Assembly: GCA_964519895.1 (NCBI GenBank)
Contig: CAZFLE010000014.1
Location: 1-64,000 of the forward strand
DNA from: CAYFPX01 sp964519895
GTDB taxonomy: Bacteria; Myxococcota_A; UBA796; CAJQPC01
Direction: 5' to 3'
Length of the DNA: 64,000 bases
Positions 32,224-41,118 of the stretch are shown piece after piece (within the stretch, counting starts at the first letter, position 1; every line of letters begins with the position of its first letter). Both the position numbers and the translations under genes were made by a program. The notes beneath the pieces are model-generated. The model had not been told where the DNA came from. It did no database searches and saw only the letters and a list, made by a program, of their open reading frames with translations.

Positions 32224-32470
32224 TCAGAGCGTGAGCAACCAGACCTGGCCGTCGTCGGACCGCGAGTCTGGCGCCCCAACCAGGTACTCGGCCTGGACCT
32301 GCTCGCAGTCGCCGTGGACGATGGTCTCGGTGCCCTCGAAGTCCCACGGGATGTCGGGATCTCCCAGCTCGACATGACCACACTGGGGGGGAACGATCCA
32401 GGCGCCGTCCACGCCGCCGATCAGCAACACCGGCTCCTGCTCGCTCCAGCCGCAGGACACGCTCCTTGCA
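32224..32470 (-). pseudogene. 3' remnant of a secreted or lipoprotein gene
   Basis: The minus strand encodes a plausible C-terminal piece of about 80 residues (SVSCGWSEQEPVLLIGGVDG, then WIVPPQCGHVELGDPDIPW, FEGTETIVHGDCEQVQAEYL and DGQVWLLTL) with three cysteines and native-like codon use. Upstream of about 32470 the frame loses this character and no signal peptide or ribosome-binding site appears. I interpret it as a 5'-truncated gene. The rest of the 32147-32635 gap (489 bp between convergent genes) contains a perfect palindrome at 32554 and otherwise nothing I can assign. Confidence 0.4.
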
Positions 32471-32553
32471 ACGCTCGGGTGGCTGAAGCGCATCTCTGGA
32501 CTTGGCTGCCAAGGCCTCTGGGTGCCCGCTGGCTGCCTTTGCAGCACTCGAGG

Positions 32554-32567
32554 GACCTCGCGAGGTC
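32554..32567. repeat. Perfect 14-bp palindrome GACCTCGCGAGGTC
   Basis: A fully self-complementary site with no spacer, 69 bp beyond the stop of the caspase-like gene in the gene-poor convergent region. It could be a protein-binding or terminator-related element; the core TCGCGA is also a common restriction/methylation site, so it may be coincidental. Confidence 0.35.
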
Positions 32568-32635
32568 AGCAAGGACGTGAAACGAGGGCCTGCAGGCAGG
32601 ACTGCGGCCTGACGCCCGACGCTCAACCCACGAAA

Positions 32636-34465
32636 TCAAGGCGCGGACTCCCCCACGCCCCGGGTGAGCACCCAGCTGGCGGGCTCGGTCAGCGAGAGCA
32701 CGGGCTGCTGGCCGTGGATCTGGTGCTCGCGCAAGGCACGGAGCACATAGGCCTGGGCCTCGGCAGCCGTGACCTGGCCGTCCCGCTGGCCGTCCAGCTC
32801 ACCGTCCGCCCAGCCCCGCAGCGCCCCCACCGCGAAGTAGGTGAAGGCCCCGTGGGCGACCCCCGGCAGCGGACCGCTGAGCTGATCGGGCCCCGCCGCC
32901 GTCCACAGTCCCAGCCCGGGCTGGAGCGCCGGCGCGTGGTCCGGGACCACGGAGCGGGTGCCCTGGGACAGGGCTTCGCCCCCGCGGCCCAGACCGTTGT
33001 AGCAGGCGTCGGTCCACAGCATCAGCGTCACGCCGCGAGCGGCGGCCTGGTCGGCCAGGTGGTCCAGCCCCACCGCCCGTGCCTCGAACTGGGCCGCGTC
33101 CCGCCGCACGTCGTCGCCCAGGAGCAGGCGCTCCCCGGTCGACGGCGACGCCGCGCCGTGGCCGGCGAAGTAGAACCACAGGACGCCGCCGGGCTCGACA
33201 GCGTCGAGGGTGCGGGCCCAGGCCGCGAGCATCGCCTCCTTGTTGACGTTGGCCGTGAGCAGCTCGACCCGGTCCCGCGGCACCCCGATGGTGTGCACGA
33301 TCAGGTCGTACGTCACCGCGGCGTCGTGCACCGCGTGGGGCACCGGGGCCGCCACGAAGTACTGCTCGATCCCCACGATCAGAGCCGCGTCGCGGGTGGC
33401 CCGCTCACCGGTCTTCAGGGGCTGGTCCAGGGACGGCAGCTGGGGCGGTGCTGGCGCCTGCGGCGGCGCCGGCACGCTCGCCGTCGCTGCGGCGGGCGTC
33501 AGGGACACCCCCGCCAGAGCCTGGAGCTGACGGGCTTCGTTCTGGAGCGTCGCGGCGACCACCCGGGCCGACGTGAGCGCCGCGGTCTCGGCGCCCAGGT
33601 CCTGGGCCCGGGCCAGGCTGGCGGTGGCGCCCTGCAGGTCGCCCTCCACCAGCTGCACCACCGCCTCGGCGACCGCCACCAGCTCGGGCTTGCACTTGGC
33701 GCCACCCTTCGTGCGGTCGGCCTGGAGCTGGGTCCTGGCCTTGGCCGCGCCGTCTCGCTCGAGCGCCGCCATCGCCTTGCGCGTGCACCGCCCGGTGGGC
33801 ACCTCCAGGGTCAGCGCATCCCAGACGGGCACGATCCGAGTCATGAGCTGCGCAAAGGCCTGGTTGAGCGCCCGGGCCTCGGGGCCGACGTAGCTGGCCG
33901 CCGGCGTGCTGCCGTTGACCTGGAGCACTGTGGACACCGACTTGGAGACCTCGACCTCGTCCCGCCACAGGGTGCTGCTGGAGTCGGTCCCGCAGATCCG
34001 CCCCTCCACCTCGACACGGACCTTGTCACTTGAGCGGACGCTCTTGGCCCGGAGGTCCAGCACCCCGTCCACGGGCAGCTTGCCGGCCAGCTCCCTGAGC
34101 TTGATCTGGACGCCCGGCTGGAGCGGGTGCCCGGCTGCCGCCGCCGCCACCATGAGCTCGTCGGTGGGGACCAGGGTGAAGGGATTGCGCGTGCCGCTGG
34201 GTGGCACGACGGTGGCCGGGTGGGTCGGCGTGGGCCAGGTCCAGGCCAGCGCCTCGACCGCCGCCTGGCGCAGGTCGTCGTCGAAGGGGCCGGGCTCTCG
34301 GTGCTTGATGCGGCAGCCCTCCAGGACGAAGCCGGCGGGCAGGACAGCGATGCGCGGAGTCTCGGCAGCGACCGCCGCTGGCGGGGGGGTCAGGCGGAAC
34401 AGCTCGAGCTCTGCGGCCACGGCGGGGCTGCTCAGCGCCAGGGAGACCAGGACCGCACCCACCAT
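32636..34465 (-). CDS. Secreted caspase-like (peptidase C14) protein with EF-hand-like loop
   Basis: 609-aa exported protein; signal MVGAVLVSLALSSPAVA|AE. Residues ~20-240 are an N-terminal region of unknown fold with Cys pairs, ~240-340 Ala-rich helices, ~350 to the end the caspase domain. The catalytic dyad is intact: His in FYFAGHGAASP (~res 430-440) and Cys in LMLWTDACYNGLG (~486-498). Downstream, DGQRDGQVTAAE (~567-578) matches a canonical 12-residue EF-hand calcium loop, an addition reminiscent of calcium-dependent metacaspases. Specificity is unknown, though caspase-fold bacterial proteases mostly cut after basic or acidic residues. It is divergent from a second caspase-like gene (79 bp between starts), which shares the GALRGWADGELDG region. 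Confidence 0.85.
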   Translation of the reverse strand: MVGAVLVSLALSSPAVAAELELFRLTPPPAAVAAETPRIAVLPAGFVLEGCRIKHREPGPFDDDLRQAAVEALAWTWPTPTHPATVVPPSGTRNPFTLVPTDELMVAAAAAGHPLQPGVQIKLRELAGKLPVDGVLDLRAKSVRSSDKVRVEVEGRICGTDSSSTLWRDEVEVSKSVSTVLQVNGSTPAASYVGPEARALNQAFAQLMTRIVPVWDALTLEVPTGRCTRKAMAALERDGAAKARTQLQADRTKGGAKCKPELVAVAEAVVQLVEGDLQGATASLARAQDLGAETAALTSARVVAATLQNEARQLQALAGVSLTPAAATASVPAPPQAPAPPQLPSLDQPLKTGERATRDAALIVGIEQYFVAAPVPHAVHDAAVTYDLIVHTIGVPRDRVELLTANVNKEAMLAAWARTLDAVEPGGVLWFYFAGHGAASPSTGERLLLGDDVRRDAAQFEARAVGLDHLADQAAARGVTLMLWTDACYNGLGRGGEALSQGTRSVVPDHAPALQPGLGLWTAAGPDQLSGPLPGVAHGAFTYFAVGALRGWADGELDGQRDGQVTAAEAQAYVLRALREHQIHGQQPVLSLTEPASWVLTRGVGESAP

Positions 34466-34487
34466 GACTGCCTCGTCGGGAGAGTGG

Positions 34488-34507
34488 CTCGGGTCCTAAC
34501 TCGGGTC
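34488..34507. promoter_or_regulatory. Direct repeat between divergent caspase-like genes
   Basis: CTCGGGTC occurs at 34488-34495 and 34500-34507, a 12-bp period (about one helical turn) in the 79-bp region between the two caspase-like genes. A dimeric regulator could read it and control both; no known motif is recognised. Confidence 0.3.
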
Positions 34508-34544
34508 TACTGAGGGTGTAAGCTCGCCCGACGGCGAGGCGGGC

Positions 34545-36047
34545 ATGTTGTCGGGAGCACTGATCGCGGCCTGGGTCACGAGCGCGGTCGCCCTCGCCGG
34601 TCCCCTGCCCGACCTGACGGCTCCCCTGCGCACGGGCGCCCAGCGGCCCCAGGATGCGGCTGTTGTCGTCGGCAACGAGCGCTATGCCTTCGTGGCCGAC
34701 GTGCCGGCGGCGCGTCAGGACGCCCAGCTCGCCGCCTCGCTGCTCGTCTACACCCTGGGTGTGCCCGGAGAGCGGGTCACCGTGCTCGACGACGGCGCCA
34801 GCCGCGAGGACATCCTGGCCGCGGTCCAAGCCAGCGCGGACATCGTGGGCGATGGCGGCACCCTGTGGTTCTTCTATGCAGGGCACGGCGCGGCCTCGCC
34901 GGAGACCGGGCAGCAGCTCCTGCTGGGCGACGACGTGAGGGCCCGTGCGGGCAGCCTGCCCGCGCGGGGCCTGGCGGTCGAAGAGGTCGTCCAGGTGGCC
35001 CAGGGGTCCGGCACCCGCGCTGTCCTGGTCCTCGACACCTGCTACACCGGGGTCGGCCGCGACGGGGCCGAGCTGCTCCCGGGCCAGCGAATGCTGGTCC
35101 CCGACCACGCGCTCGTGCCCGACGGCGAAGTGCTGATCTGGAACGCGGCATCGCCTGGCCAGACCTCGGCGCCGCTGCCCCGGGTCGAGCAGGGCGCCTT
35201 CACCTGGTACGTCGTGGGCGCCCTGCGGGGCTGGGCGGACGGCGAGCTGGACGGGCTGTTGGACGGCCAGGTCACGGCGGCCGAAGCCCAGGCCTATGTC
35301 GCCCGCCAGCTCGCCGCCCACTCGGAGCTGGTCCAGCGGCCGACCCTCGCGGGGAGCGAGCCAGAGGCACAGGTCCTCTCGACAGGGGCCCGGGAAGCCG
35401 ACCCCTTCGAGTCCTGGCGGGCCTTGCGCAGCCTGGAAGGGGGCGAAGCCCTGGTGCGGGCCGGGTCCAGGCGCTGGCTGCCCACGGTGGCCGCAGGACC
35501 GGTGGCCGGGCCCGTGGTCTACAGCCACCCCATCGCCCCGGGCGCCTCAGCTGCAGCTGACCGGGCCCTGGTCGGGTCCCGCCTCGAGTTAGGCGCCGCG
35601 CTGCGCCTGGGCCCTCGCGGCCGCGCCACCCTGGGACTCGGGCTCTGGGGAGCCGCCCGCGACACCGACGGCCTGTCCCAGGCGACCCGGTCCGAGCTGG
35701 ACGGACTCGGGGTGAGCACCCGGGACAGCATCACCGTGGCCACGGGCTCCCTGGGGCTCCAGGCCCAGGGCCGGCGGTGGTCCATCGGGGTCGGCGCCCT
35801 GGGTGCAGCCGGCGGGGCCCGTGACCTGGACCGCACCGGGGCCGGCGGCCAGGTCGAGCTGTGGACCCAGGACCGTGTGCTCCTGCTGGGCGGTGCCCAG
35901 ACCCGCCTGGGCTGGGCCATCCGGCTTCGCAGCCGTCCGCTCAGCGTCGGCCTGGCGCTCGACGCCGGGGCCCTGGCCGGCCCCTCGCTGATCACCGCCT
36001 GGGGCGGCCTGGTGCTCACCACCCGCGTCATCCCGGGGCGCTCATGA
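34545..36047 (+). CDS. Secreted caspase-like protein with C-terminal beta-rich domain
   Basis: 500-aa exported protein; signal MLSGALIAAWVTSAVALA|GP. The caspase domain starts almost at once (QDAAVVVGNERYAF), with catalytic His in FFYAGHGAASP (~res 106-116) and Cys in LVLDTCYTGVG (~162-172). GALRGWADGELDG and DGLLDGQVTAAE (~241-252) repeat the region of its divergent paralogue; the EF-hand-like loop has Leu at position 3. Residues ~300-500 are alternating Gly/aromatic/charged strands (RATLGLGLWGAARDTDG, GLQAQGRRWSIGVGALG) that read like a beta-barrel or beta-sandwich, so the protease may sit in or on the outer membrane. The next gene, a MopE/FG-GAP lipoprotein, overlaps by ATGA. Confidence 0.85.
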   Translation: MLSGALIAAWVTSAVALAGPLPDLTAPLRTGAQRPQDAAVVVGNERYAFVADVPAARQDAQLAASLLVYTLGVPGERVTVLDDGASREDILAAVQASADIVGDGGTLWFFYAGHGAASPETGQQLLLGDDVRARAGSLPARGLAVEEVVQVAQGSGTRAVLVLDTCYTGVGRDGAELLPGQRMLVPDHALVPDGEVLIWNAASPGQTSAPLPRVEQGAFTWYVVGALRGWADGELDGLLDGQVTAAEAQAYVARQLAAHSELVQRPTLAGSEPEAQVLSTGAREADPFESWRALRSLEGGEALVRAGSRRWLPTVAAGPVAGPVVYSHPIAPGASAAADRALVGSRLELGAALRLGPRGRATLGLGLWGAARDTDGLSQATRSELDGLGVSTRDSITVATGSLGLQAQGRRWSIGVGALGAAGGARDLDRTGAGGQVELWTQDRVLLLGGAQTRLGWAIRLRSRPLSVGLALDAGALAGPSLITAWGGLVLTTRVIPGRS

Positions 36048-38383
36048 TCGGGCTGTGGATCACCCTCCTGGGCTGCGGCGACCTGGCCCGAAGCGATCTG
36101 GACGGAGACGGCTACCTGGGGGGCTACGGCGACTGCGACCCCTTTGATGTGACAGTCCACCCCGGCGCCCTCGAGATCTGGTACGACGGCACGGACCAGG
36201 ACTGCGACGGCAACGACGCCGATCAAGACGGGGACGGCTACCCCGCCGTCGAGGCTGGTGGCACAGACTGCTGGGACGACCCGACCCACACCCCCTCGGA
36301 CATGGCCGTGGTGCCCGGCGTGGGCTGGGCACAGCCCACCGCCGACCAGGTCCACCCCGACGCTTCGGAGACCTGGTACGACGGCCCGGACCAGGACTGC
36401 GCCGGCGACGACGACTTCGACGCCGACGCCGACGGGGACCGGACCGACGCCTGGCCCGACAGCGCCGGCACGCTCGGCGGGGACTGCGACGACCACGAGC
36501 CCGCCATCCACAGCGCCGCGGTCGAGGTCTGCTACGACGCCATCGACCAGGACTGTCTGGTGGGCGTCGCGGCGGCGGAGCACCCGGACCCCGACGACTA
36601 CGACCCCTTGTTCGACTGCGACGCCGACGGCTGGACCGTGACAGAGGAGTGCGACGACCAGGACCCGAGCCGCGGGCCGACCAGCGACGCCGACGCCTGG
36701 TACGACTGCGAGGATCAGAACTGCGACGGCAACGACGGGGACTGGGATCAGGACGGCTGGGTGCCCGAAGACTATGCAGCCGAGTGCACCGACTGGCAGG
36801 CCCTGCACCCTGGCGTGGACGGCACCCGGGTCCAGTCCGGGGACTGCCTGGACGAGCCCGGCACAGTGCCCGCGTCACTCAATGGCCTGGCCGCTGTCAC
36901 CGCGGACCAGGTGAACCCCGGCGCCAGCGAGACCTGGTACGACGGCATCGACCAGGACTGCCAGGACGACTCGGACTTCGATCGGGACGGCGACGGCTAC
37001 ACCAGCGACACCTGGCCCGACGGGACTGGGACGCTGGGCGACGACTGCGACGACGAGGAGAAGACCACCGCCCCCTACGCGCTGGAGGTGTGCGGCGACG
37101 GGATCGACAACGACTGCGACGGCACCGGGAACGGCTGCGTGTGGTCCGGCGAGCTCGACGCGCTCGATGCGGACGAGCTGTGGACCGGCAGGGAGAGTGC
37201 GAGCCTGGCTGGCTGGGCCCTGGCGTGGGTGGACTGGGACGGCACCGGCGCCCTGGAGCTGGCGGTCGGCGCCCCGGGTACCGAGAACAAGGGCGAGGTC
37301 TACGGGGTGCCGGCGTCGGCCCCGGGAGACAGCCTGGACCAGGCCACGTGGTCGCTGCTGGGCGACACCGCCGAGCGGCTGGGCGGCGCCCTGGCGGCCT
37401 TGGATCCGGACGGCAGCGGACAAGAGGCACTGCTGATCGGCACCGACCTGACCAACAGCGCACCGGTCTACGCCGTGTTCGATCCGACCCTCGGCGGCAA
37501 GGAGGGCGAAGTGGTCTCGGCGGCCGGGGCCACGCTCACCGACGGCGAGGAGAGCTCGGGCTTCGGCTGGCGCCTGCTGGGCCTGGACCACCAGGGCCTA
37601 GGCCACGACGCCGTGGCGGTGGGCGCACCCAGGACACCTGGGGCGGTGCACCTGTGGCACCAGGTCGCCCAGGGCGAGTCCGCCGGCGATGCCGACGTGG
37701 TGCTCTCCCAGACCAGCGGCAACCTGGGCGCGGCCCTGAGCACCGGCGACGTCGACGGCGACGGCCTGGCCGACCTGGTGGTGGGCGACAGCGGCACCGG
37801 GGACGGCGAGGTGTTCCTGTGGCTGGGTCCCATCACCGCCAGCGGGACGACCGACGACGCCGACGCCAGCGGGGTCGGCCACTTCTCCAGTGGCGAAGCC
37901 GGCGCGGCCCTGCTGCTGGCTGACCTGGATCAAGACGGCCACCCCGATCTGGTGATCGGCTCGCCGGGCGCGGGCACCGTGACGGTCCAGCTCGGCCCGG
38001 TCGGGGCGGGCACGAGCCTGGACACCGCCCGAGCGGACTGCGAGCTGAGCAGCGACTCGGGCAGCGACGCGGGGTGGTCCCTGGCAGCGGGGCAGCCGTG
38101 GACCTCCGACGAGCGGGCCCTCCTCATCGGCGCCCCGTCCGACTTCCACGACGGGTCCTACCGGAGCACCGTCTTCGTGGTCCAGGGGCCCTACACGGGC
38201 GAGCGCGACCTGGACAAGTCCCTGGCGCAGCTCACCACCGACGACGCGTCGGCGCTCCTGGGCTGGAGCCTGGCTCTGCGGGACGCCACCGGCGATGGCC
38301 TGGACGATCTCGCCATCGGCGCCCCCCACGCCGAAGGCGAGCTGGGCGCCGCCTACCTCTGGTTCGGCGACGACGGCATCTGA
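36044..38383 (+). CDS. MopE-like and FG-GAP repeat lipoprotein
   Basis: 779-aa surface lipoprotein; signal MIGLWITLLG|C. Residues ~15-370 consist of repeated Asp/Cys-rich putative metal-binding motifs (DLDGDGYLGGYGDCDP, DQDCDGNDADQDGDGYP, CGDGIDNDCDGTGNGC), more numerous than in the sister protein at 17337-19112. From ~395 FG-GAP-like blades follow with calcium loops such as DVDGDGLADLVVG, DLDQDGHPDLVIG and DATGDGLDDLAIG. Likely a calcium-loaded, outward-facing propeller for adhesion or ligand binding. The ATGA overlap with the caspase-like gene suggests the two are made together; a role as the protease's substrate-binding or docking partner is conceivable but unproven. Confidence 0.85.
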   Translation: MIGLWITLLGCGDLARSDLDGDGYLGGYGDCDPFDVTVHPGALEIWYDGTDQDCDGNDADQDGDGYPAVEAGGTDCWDDPTHTPSDMAVVPGVGWAQPTADQVHPDASETWYDGPDQDCAGDDDFDADADGDRTDAWPDSAGTLGGDCDDHEPAIHSAAVEVCYDAIDQDCLVGVAAAEHPDPDDYDPLFDCDADGWTVTEECDDQDPSRGPTSDADAWYDCEDQNCDGNDGDWDQDGWVPEDYAAECTDWQALHPGVDGTRVQSGDCLDEPGTVPASLNGLAAVTADQVNPGASETWYDGIDQDCQDDSDFDRDGDGYTSDTWPDGTGTLGDDCDDEEKTTAPYALEVCGDGIDNDCDGTGNGCVWSGELDALDADELWTGRESASLAGWALAWVDWDGTGALELAVGAPGTENKGEVYGVPASAPGDSLDQATWSLLGDTAERLGGALAALDPDGSGQEALLIGTDLTNSAPVYAVFDPTLGGKEGEVVSAAGATLTDGEESSGFGWRLLGLDHQGLGHDAVAVGAPRTPGAVHLWHQVAQGESAGDADVVLSQTSGNLGAALSTGDVDGDGLADLVVGDSGTGDGEVFLWLGPITASGTTDDADASGVGHFSSGEAGAALLLADLDQDGHPDLVIGSPGAGTVTVQLGPVGAGTSLDTARADCELSSDSGSDAGWSLAAGQPWTSDERALLIGAPSDFHDGSYRSTVFVVQGPYTGERDLDKSLAQLTTDDASALLGWSLALRDATGDGLDDLAIGAPHAEGELGAAYLWFGDDGI

Positions 38384-38426
38384 GAGCGCCGGTCTGGTAG
38401 AACAGCGATCCTCCCGAGGCACCCCG

Positions 38427-39491
38427 ATGCGTCCCCTCCTCCCGGCGGCCGTGCTGATGCTCGCCTGTGCGCCCAAGGCCGAGCCCGAGCCCACCCCCCA
38501 GGTGCCGAACCTGGTCCCGTCCACGAGCTGGGTCCTGATGGACACGCCCCTGGCCGATCCGTCCCCCTACGTGGGCCGCTTCCTGCCGGACGACGGCGAG
38601 CCCAGCCTGGGCAGCGCCTTCAAGACCGCCTGCTCGGCGTTCATCACCGGGGCCGAACAGGCCAGCCAGGGCCGCTTCTCGGAGCGGCTGGCCGCGTCCA
38701 GCGGGTTCGTGGTGAAGAAGGGCGAGCAGGACCTGGGGCGGGACGTGCTCGACAAGGGCACCACCACCGTGCTCCACGTCGAGGCCGATTTGGCAGCGCT
38801 GACCGTGGGGGACATCGCCGACCCGGCGGGTTTCCGCGACTGTTGCCTCCAGGCCGAAGACCAGTGCTCCAGTCGCTACCTGGGCGCGTTCATCAAGGGC
38901 ACGGGCTGGGTCGAGTACGCCTTTGACGAGGACGGGGTGATGGACAAGTCCGGCGACCCCTACATCGGGGACGACTCGGTCTCGATCCGCCACGGCATGG
39001 CGTGGCGCCGGGCCACGGACTTCGACGACGCCTACTTCGCCTTCGAGGCCCACTCGGCGCGGGTGCCTGACCCGCCCTGGGCCAGCTGGAGCTGCGACAG
39101 CCCCGATCCGCCTCACGACCCGATGGGCGAGTTCTTCGTCGGCGAGAGCCCGATGGTGGATGCCCTGTCGGTGGCCAAGGACCAGGCCCGGGCCGACGCC
39201 CGTACCCAGGTGGTGGAGTGGCTCGGAGAGCGCATCCGCACCGGCTCCATCACCCTGACCCTCACCGGCGGCGACGTGAGCGACCTGACCACCGGACTCG
39301 CCGACGCCAAGGCCGTGGAGCGGGCCGCGTCGGCCGTCGCGGCGTTCGTCAAGGACAAGAAGTACGCCTGTGTAGAGCCGATCCAGCGCGGAGACCCCCT
39401 GGGCCACGGCTACCAGGTCAAGGTGCTGATGATGCTGCCGGCGGACCTGGCCGAACAGGCCGCGGCCCAGGTCCTCGAGGCCGCCCGGTGA
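38427..39491 (+). CDS. Lipoprotein of unknown function
   Basis: 354-aa lipoprotein; signal MRPLLPAAVLMLA|C, with CGAGG six nt before the ATG. The mature part has a Pro/Glu linker, a Cys pair (RDCCLQAEDQCSS), a Trp-rich acidic middle (PPWASWSCDSPDPPHD) and an alpha/beta C-terminus (ARADARTQVVEWLGERIRTG, HGYQVKVLMMLPADLAEQAA) that resembles envelope-lipoprotein domains of the LPP20/DUF4384-associated kind seen beside caspase-like genes. No catalytic site is visible. It overlaps the next gene by GTGA, and a TAGAAC hexamer 25 nt upstream could belong to its promoter. Confidence 0.6.
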   Translation: MRPLLPAAVLMLACAPKAEPEPTPQVPNLVPSTSWVLMDTPLADPSPYVGRFLPDDGEPSLGSAFKTACSAFITGAEQASQGRFSERLAASSGFVVKKGEQDLGRDVLDKGTTTVLHVEADLAALTVGDIADPAGFRDCCLQAEDQCSSRYLGAFIKGTGWVEYAFDEDGVMDKSGDPYIGDDSVSIRHGMAWRRATDFDDAYFAFEAHSARVPDPPWASWSCDSPDPPHDPMGEFFVGESPMVDALSVAKDQARADARTQVVEWLGERIRTGSITLTLTGGDVSDLTTGLADAKAVERAASAVAAFVKDKKYACVEPIQRGDPLGHGYQVKVLMMLPADLAEQAAAQVLEAAR

Positions 39492-40687
39492 TCGCTGCGC
39501 TGGCGAGCGTGTGGCTGGGCTGTGTGGCCCAGGCGGGGGGAGCCGCGCTGCCACTCTGTCCCAGCGACAGCGTCCAAGGCGGCTGGCGAGTCGTCGAGGG
39601 CGAGGCCAAGGGCCAGGCCGGCGGACACCTGATCCCACTCGCTCGAGAGGATGCCTACGACAACGTCGAGGCCCGGTGCGGCAAGCTGGACCTGGACGCC
39701 CAACAGTGCGGCCTGTTGGTCGCCCAGTACACCTACAACTACGGCGACGGGGATCAGAAGCCCGTCAACGCGCGCAAGGACAGCGCCTGCGCCAGCGTTC
39801 GCTACAAGGCCGAGATGCCCATGATCCTGCGAAGCGCCGAAGGCCAGGCCTGGGGTCAGGCGGTCCAGGACCTCGCCGGGCGCCTGCGAGAGCTGGCCGG
39901 CGACGACCCGATCCGACTCGGGGCGACCCGCCAGGCCAACGGCTGCACCGCGACCTGGGCCGGACGCATCCTGTGGAACGTGCTGGCCGTGCACCTGACC
40001 GGGCTGGCCGAGGTCGACAGCCTCGACGAGCGGGCCGTCGACGTGTCGTTCGAATTCACCCCCCAGGACGGCCGCCACCTGGTGAACGTGCGGATCCGCC
40101 GGCCCGGCTCACGGCACCACGAGAACTTCGGCGCCCTCACGATGACCCACGACGCCTTTCCGGACCTGAACCGGCCCGACCTGTGCTTCACGAACAAGGC
40201 TGTCGGGGTCACTTCCGCGCCCGCCGCCGACACCCTCGGCGTCTCCCTGGACCTGAACGCGAGGTCCGGATCCCTCTGCGAAGGCGAACCGATCAAGCCC
40301 ACCATCGACGTCACCGACGCCGCCCGCATCGTGGTGTTCGACGTGGACCCCGACGGGACGGCCCGGCGCATCTGGCCTGCGGGGACGGCCGGAGACGAGG
40401 TGGCGAAGCGACGGGTGCTCGAGAAGATGCACCCGGCCCCCGACCAGGGCGACCAGACCAACCAGGTCGTGGTGGTCGCCGTGCCGGCCGACGCCCCCCC
40501 CTGGGAGGGCGAGACCTGGGGCGGCTACTGCGAGGTCCCGGGCGTCTGGAGCCCAGCCAGGCTGCCGCCCGGCGCGGCCGTGGCCGCCGCGAGCTACACC
40601 GTGCGCGCCGCCGACGCCTGCGGCGGCACGCCGACCCCCCGGGCCAGCCTGGCCGCCGCCACCATCCCTCCCTGCACCGCTCCCTGA
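39488..40687 (+). CDS. Exported protein with DUF4384-like C-terminal region
   Basis: 399-aa protein. GTG start overlaps the upstream TGA. The N-terminus MIAALASVWLG|C may be another very short lipoprotein signal, or a short Sec signal ending near AQAGG. Residues ~20-240 contain several Cys (PLCPSD, EARCGKLDLDAQQC, DSACAS, ANGCTA). Around residues 275-340, ARIVVFDVDPDGTARRIWPA and NQVVVVAVPADAPPW follow the DUF4384 pattern, a domain common in proteins linked to caspase-like peptidases and kinases. Function unknown. It is the second gene of a pair with the preceding lipoprotein; the cytochrome-like lipoprotein follows after 10 bp. Confidence 0.6.
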   Translation: MIAALASVWLGCVAQAGGAALPLCPSDSVQGGWRVVEGEAKGQAGGHLIPLAREDAYDNVEARCGKLDLDAQQCGLLVAQYTYNYGDGDQKPVNARKDSACASVRYKAEMPMILRSAEGQAWGQAVQDLAGRLRELAGDDPIRLGATRQANGCTATWAGRILWNVLAVHLTGLAEVDSLDERAVDVSFEFTPQDGRHLVNVRIRRPGSRHHENFGALTMTHDAFPDLNRPDLCFTNKAVGVTSAPAADTLGVSLDLNARSGSLCEGEPIKPTIDVTDAARIVVFDVDPDGTARRIWPAGTAGDEVAKRRVLEKMHPAPDQGDQTNQVVVVAVPADAPPWEGETWGGYCEVPGVWSPARLPPGAAVAAASYTVRAADACGGTPTPRASLAAATIPPCTAP

Positions 40688-40697
40688 GGCGAGAACC

Positions 40698-41105
40698 ATG
40701 AGAACGCCCCTCCTGTTGAGCTGCGCGGCCGTTGTGCTGTGCGCCTGCGACGACACCGTCTACACCGAGCCCTCCTACGTGCCTCCGGTGACCGACAGCG
40801 GCACAGGCTGCGCCGACACCTACGACGAGACCTGGGACGGGGTGGTCGAGATGTTCGACGACCACTGCGGCTTCTGCCACATCGGCGGTGCCGCGGGTCC
40901 CGAGATCGACACCGACATCCTCCACGCCGACGTCAGCGACGGCACGGGGACCTACATCGTGGCTGGCGACGCCGCTGGCTCCCTGCTCTGGCAGCGCATG
41001 GGCGAGGTCGACGGCGCGTCCCCCATGCCACCGGGCAATGCCCTCGACGACTGTGAACGGGCCCATGTCGAGGCCTGGATCACCGCCGGCGCCCTCCTCG
41101 ACTGA
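40698..41105 (+). CDS. Monohaem cytochrome c-like lipoprotein
   Basis: 135-aa lipoprotein; signal MRTPLLLSCAAVVLCA|C. One haem c site, CGFCH (~res 55-59), lies in MFDDHCGFCHIGG, and MGEVDGASPMPPGN offers a methionine axial ligand, as in the short PSCyt/DUF1588-associated cytochrome modules of Planctomycetes and Myxococcota. The rest of the ~80-residue module (YIVAGDAAGSLLWQRM, ERAHVEAWITAGAL) is typical of these. It would be an electron carrier tethered in the periplasm. Partners could be the other c-type proteins encoded at 42.0-45.0 kb. Starts 10 bp after the preceding gene. Confidence 0.8.
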   Translation: MRTPLLLSCAAVVLCACDDTVYTEPSYVPPVTDSGTGCADTYDETWDGVVEMFDDHCGFCHIGGAAGPEIDTDILHADVSDGTGTYIVAGDAAGSLLWQRMGEVDGASPMPPGNALDDCERAHVEAWITAGALLD

Positions 41106-41118
41106 CCCGGGACTCCCC

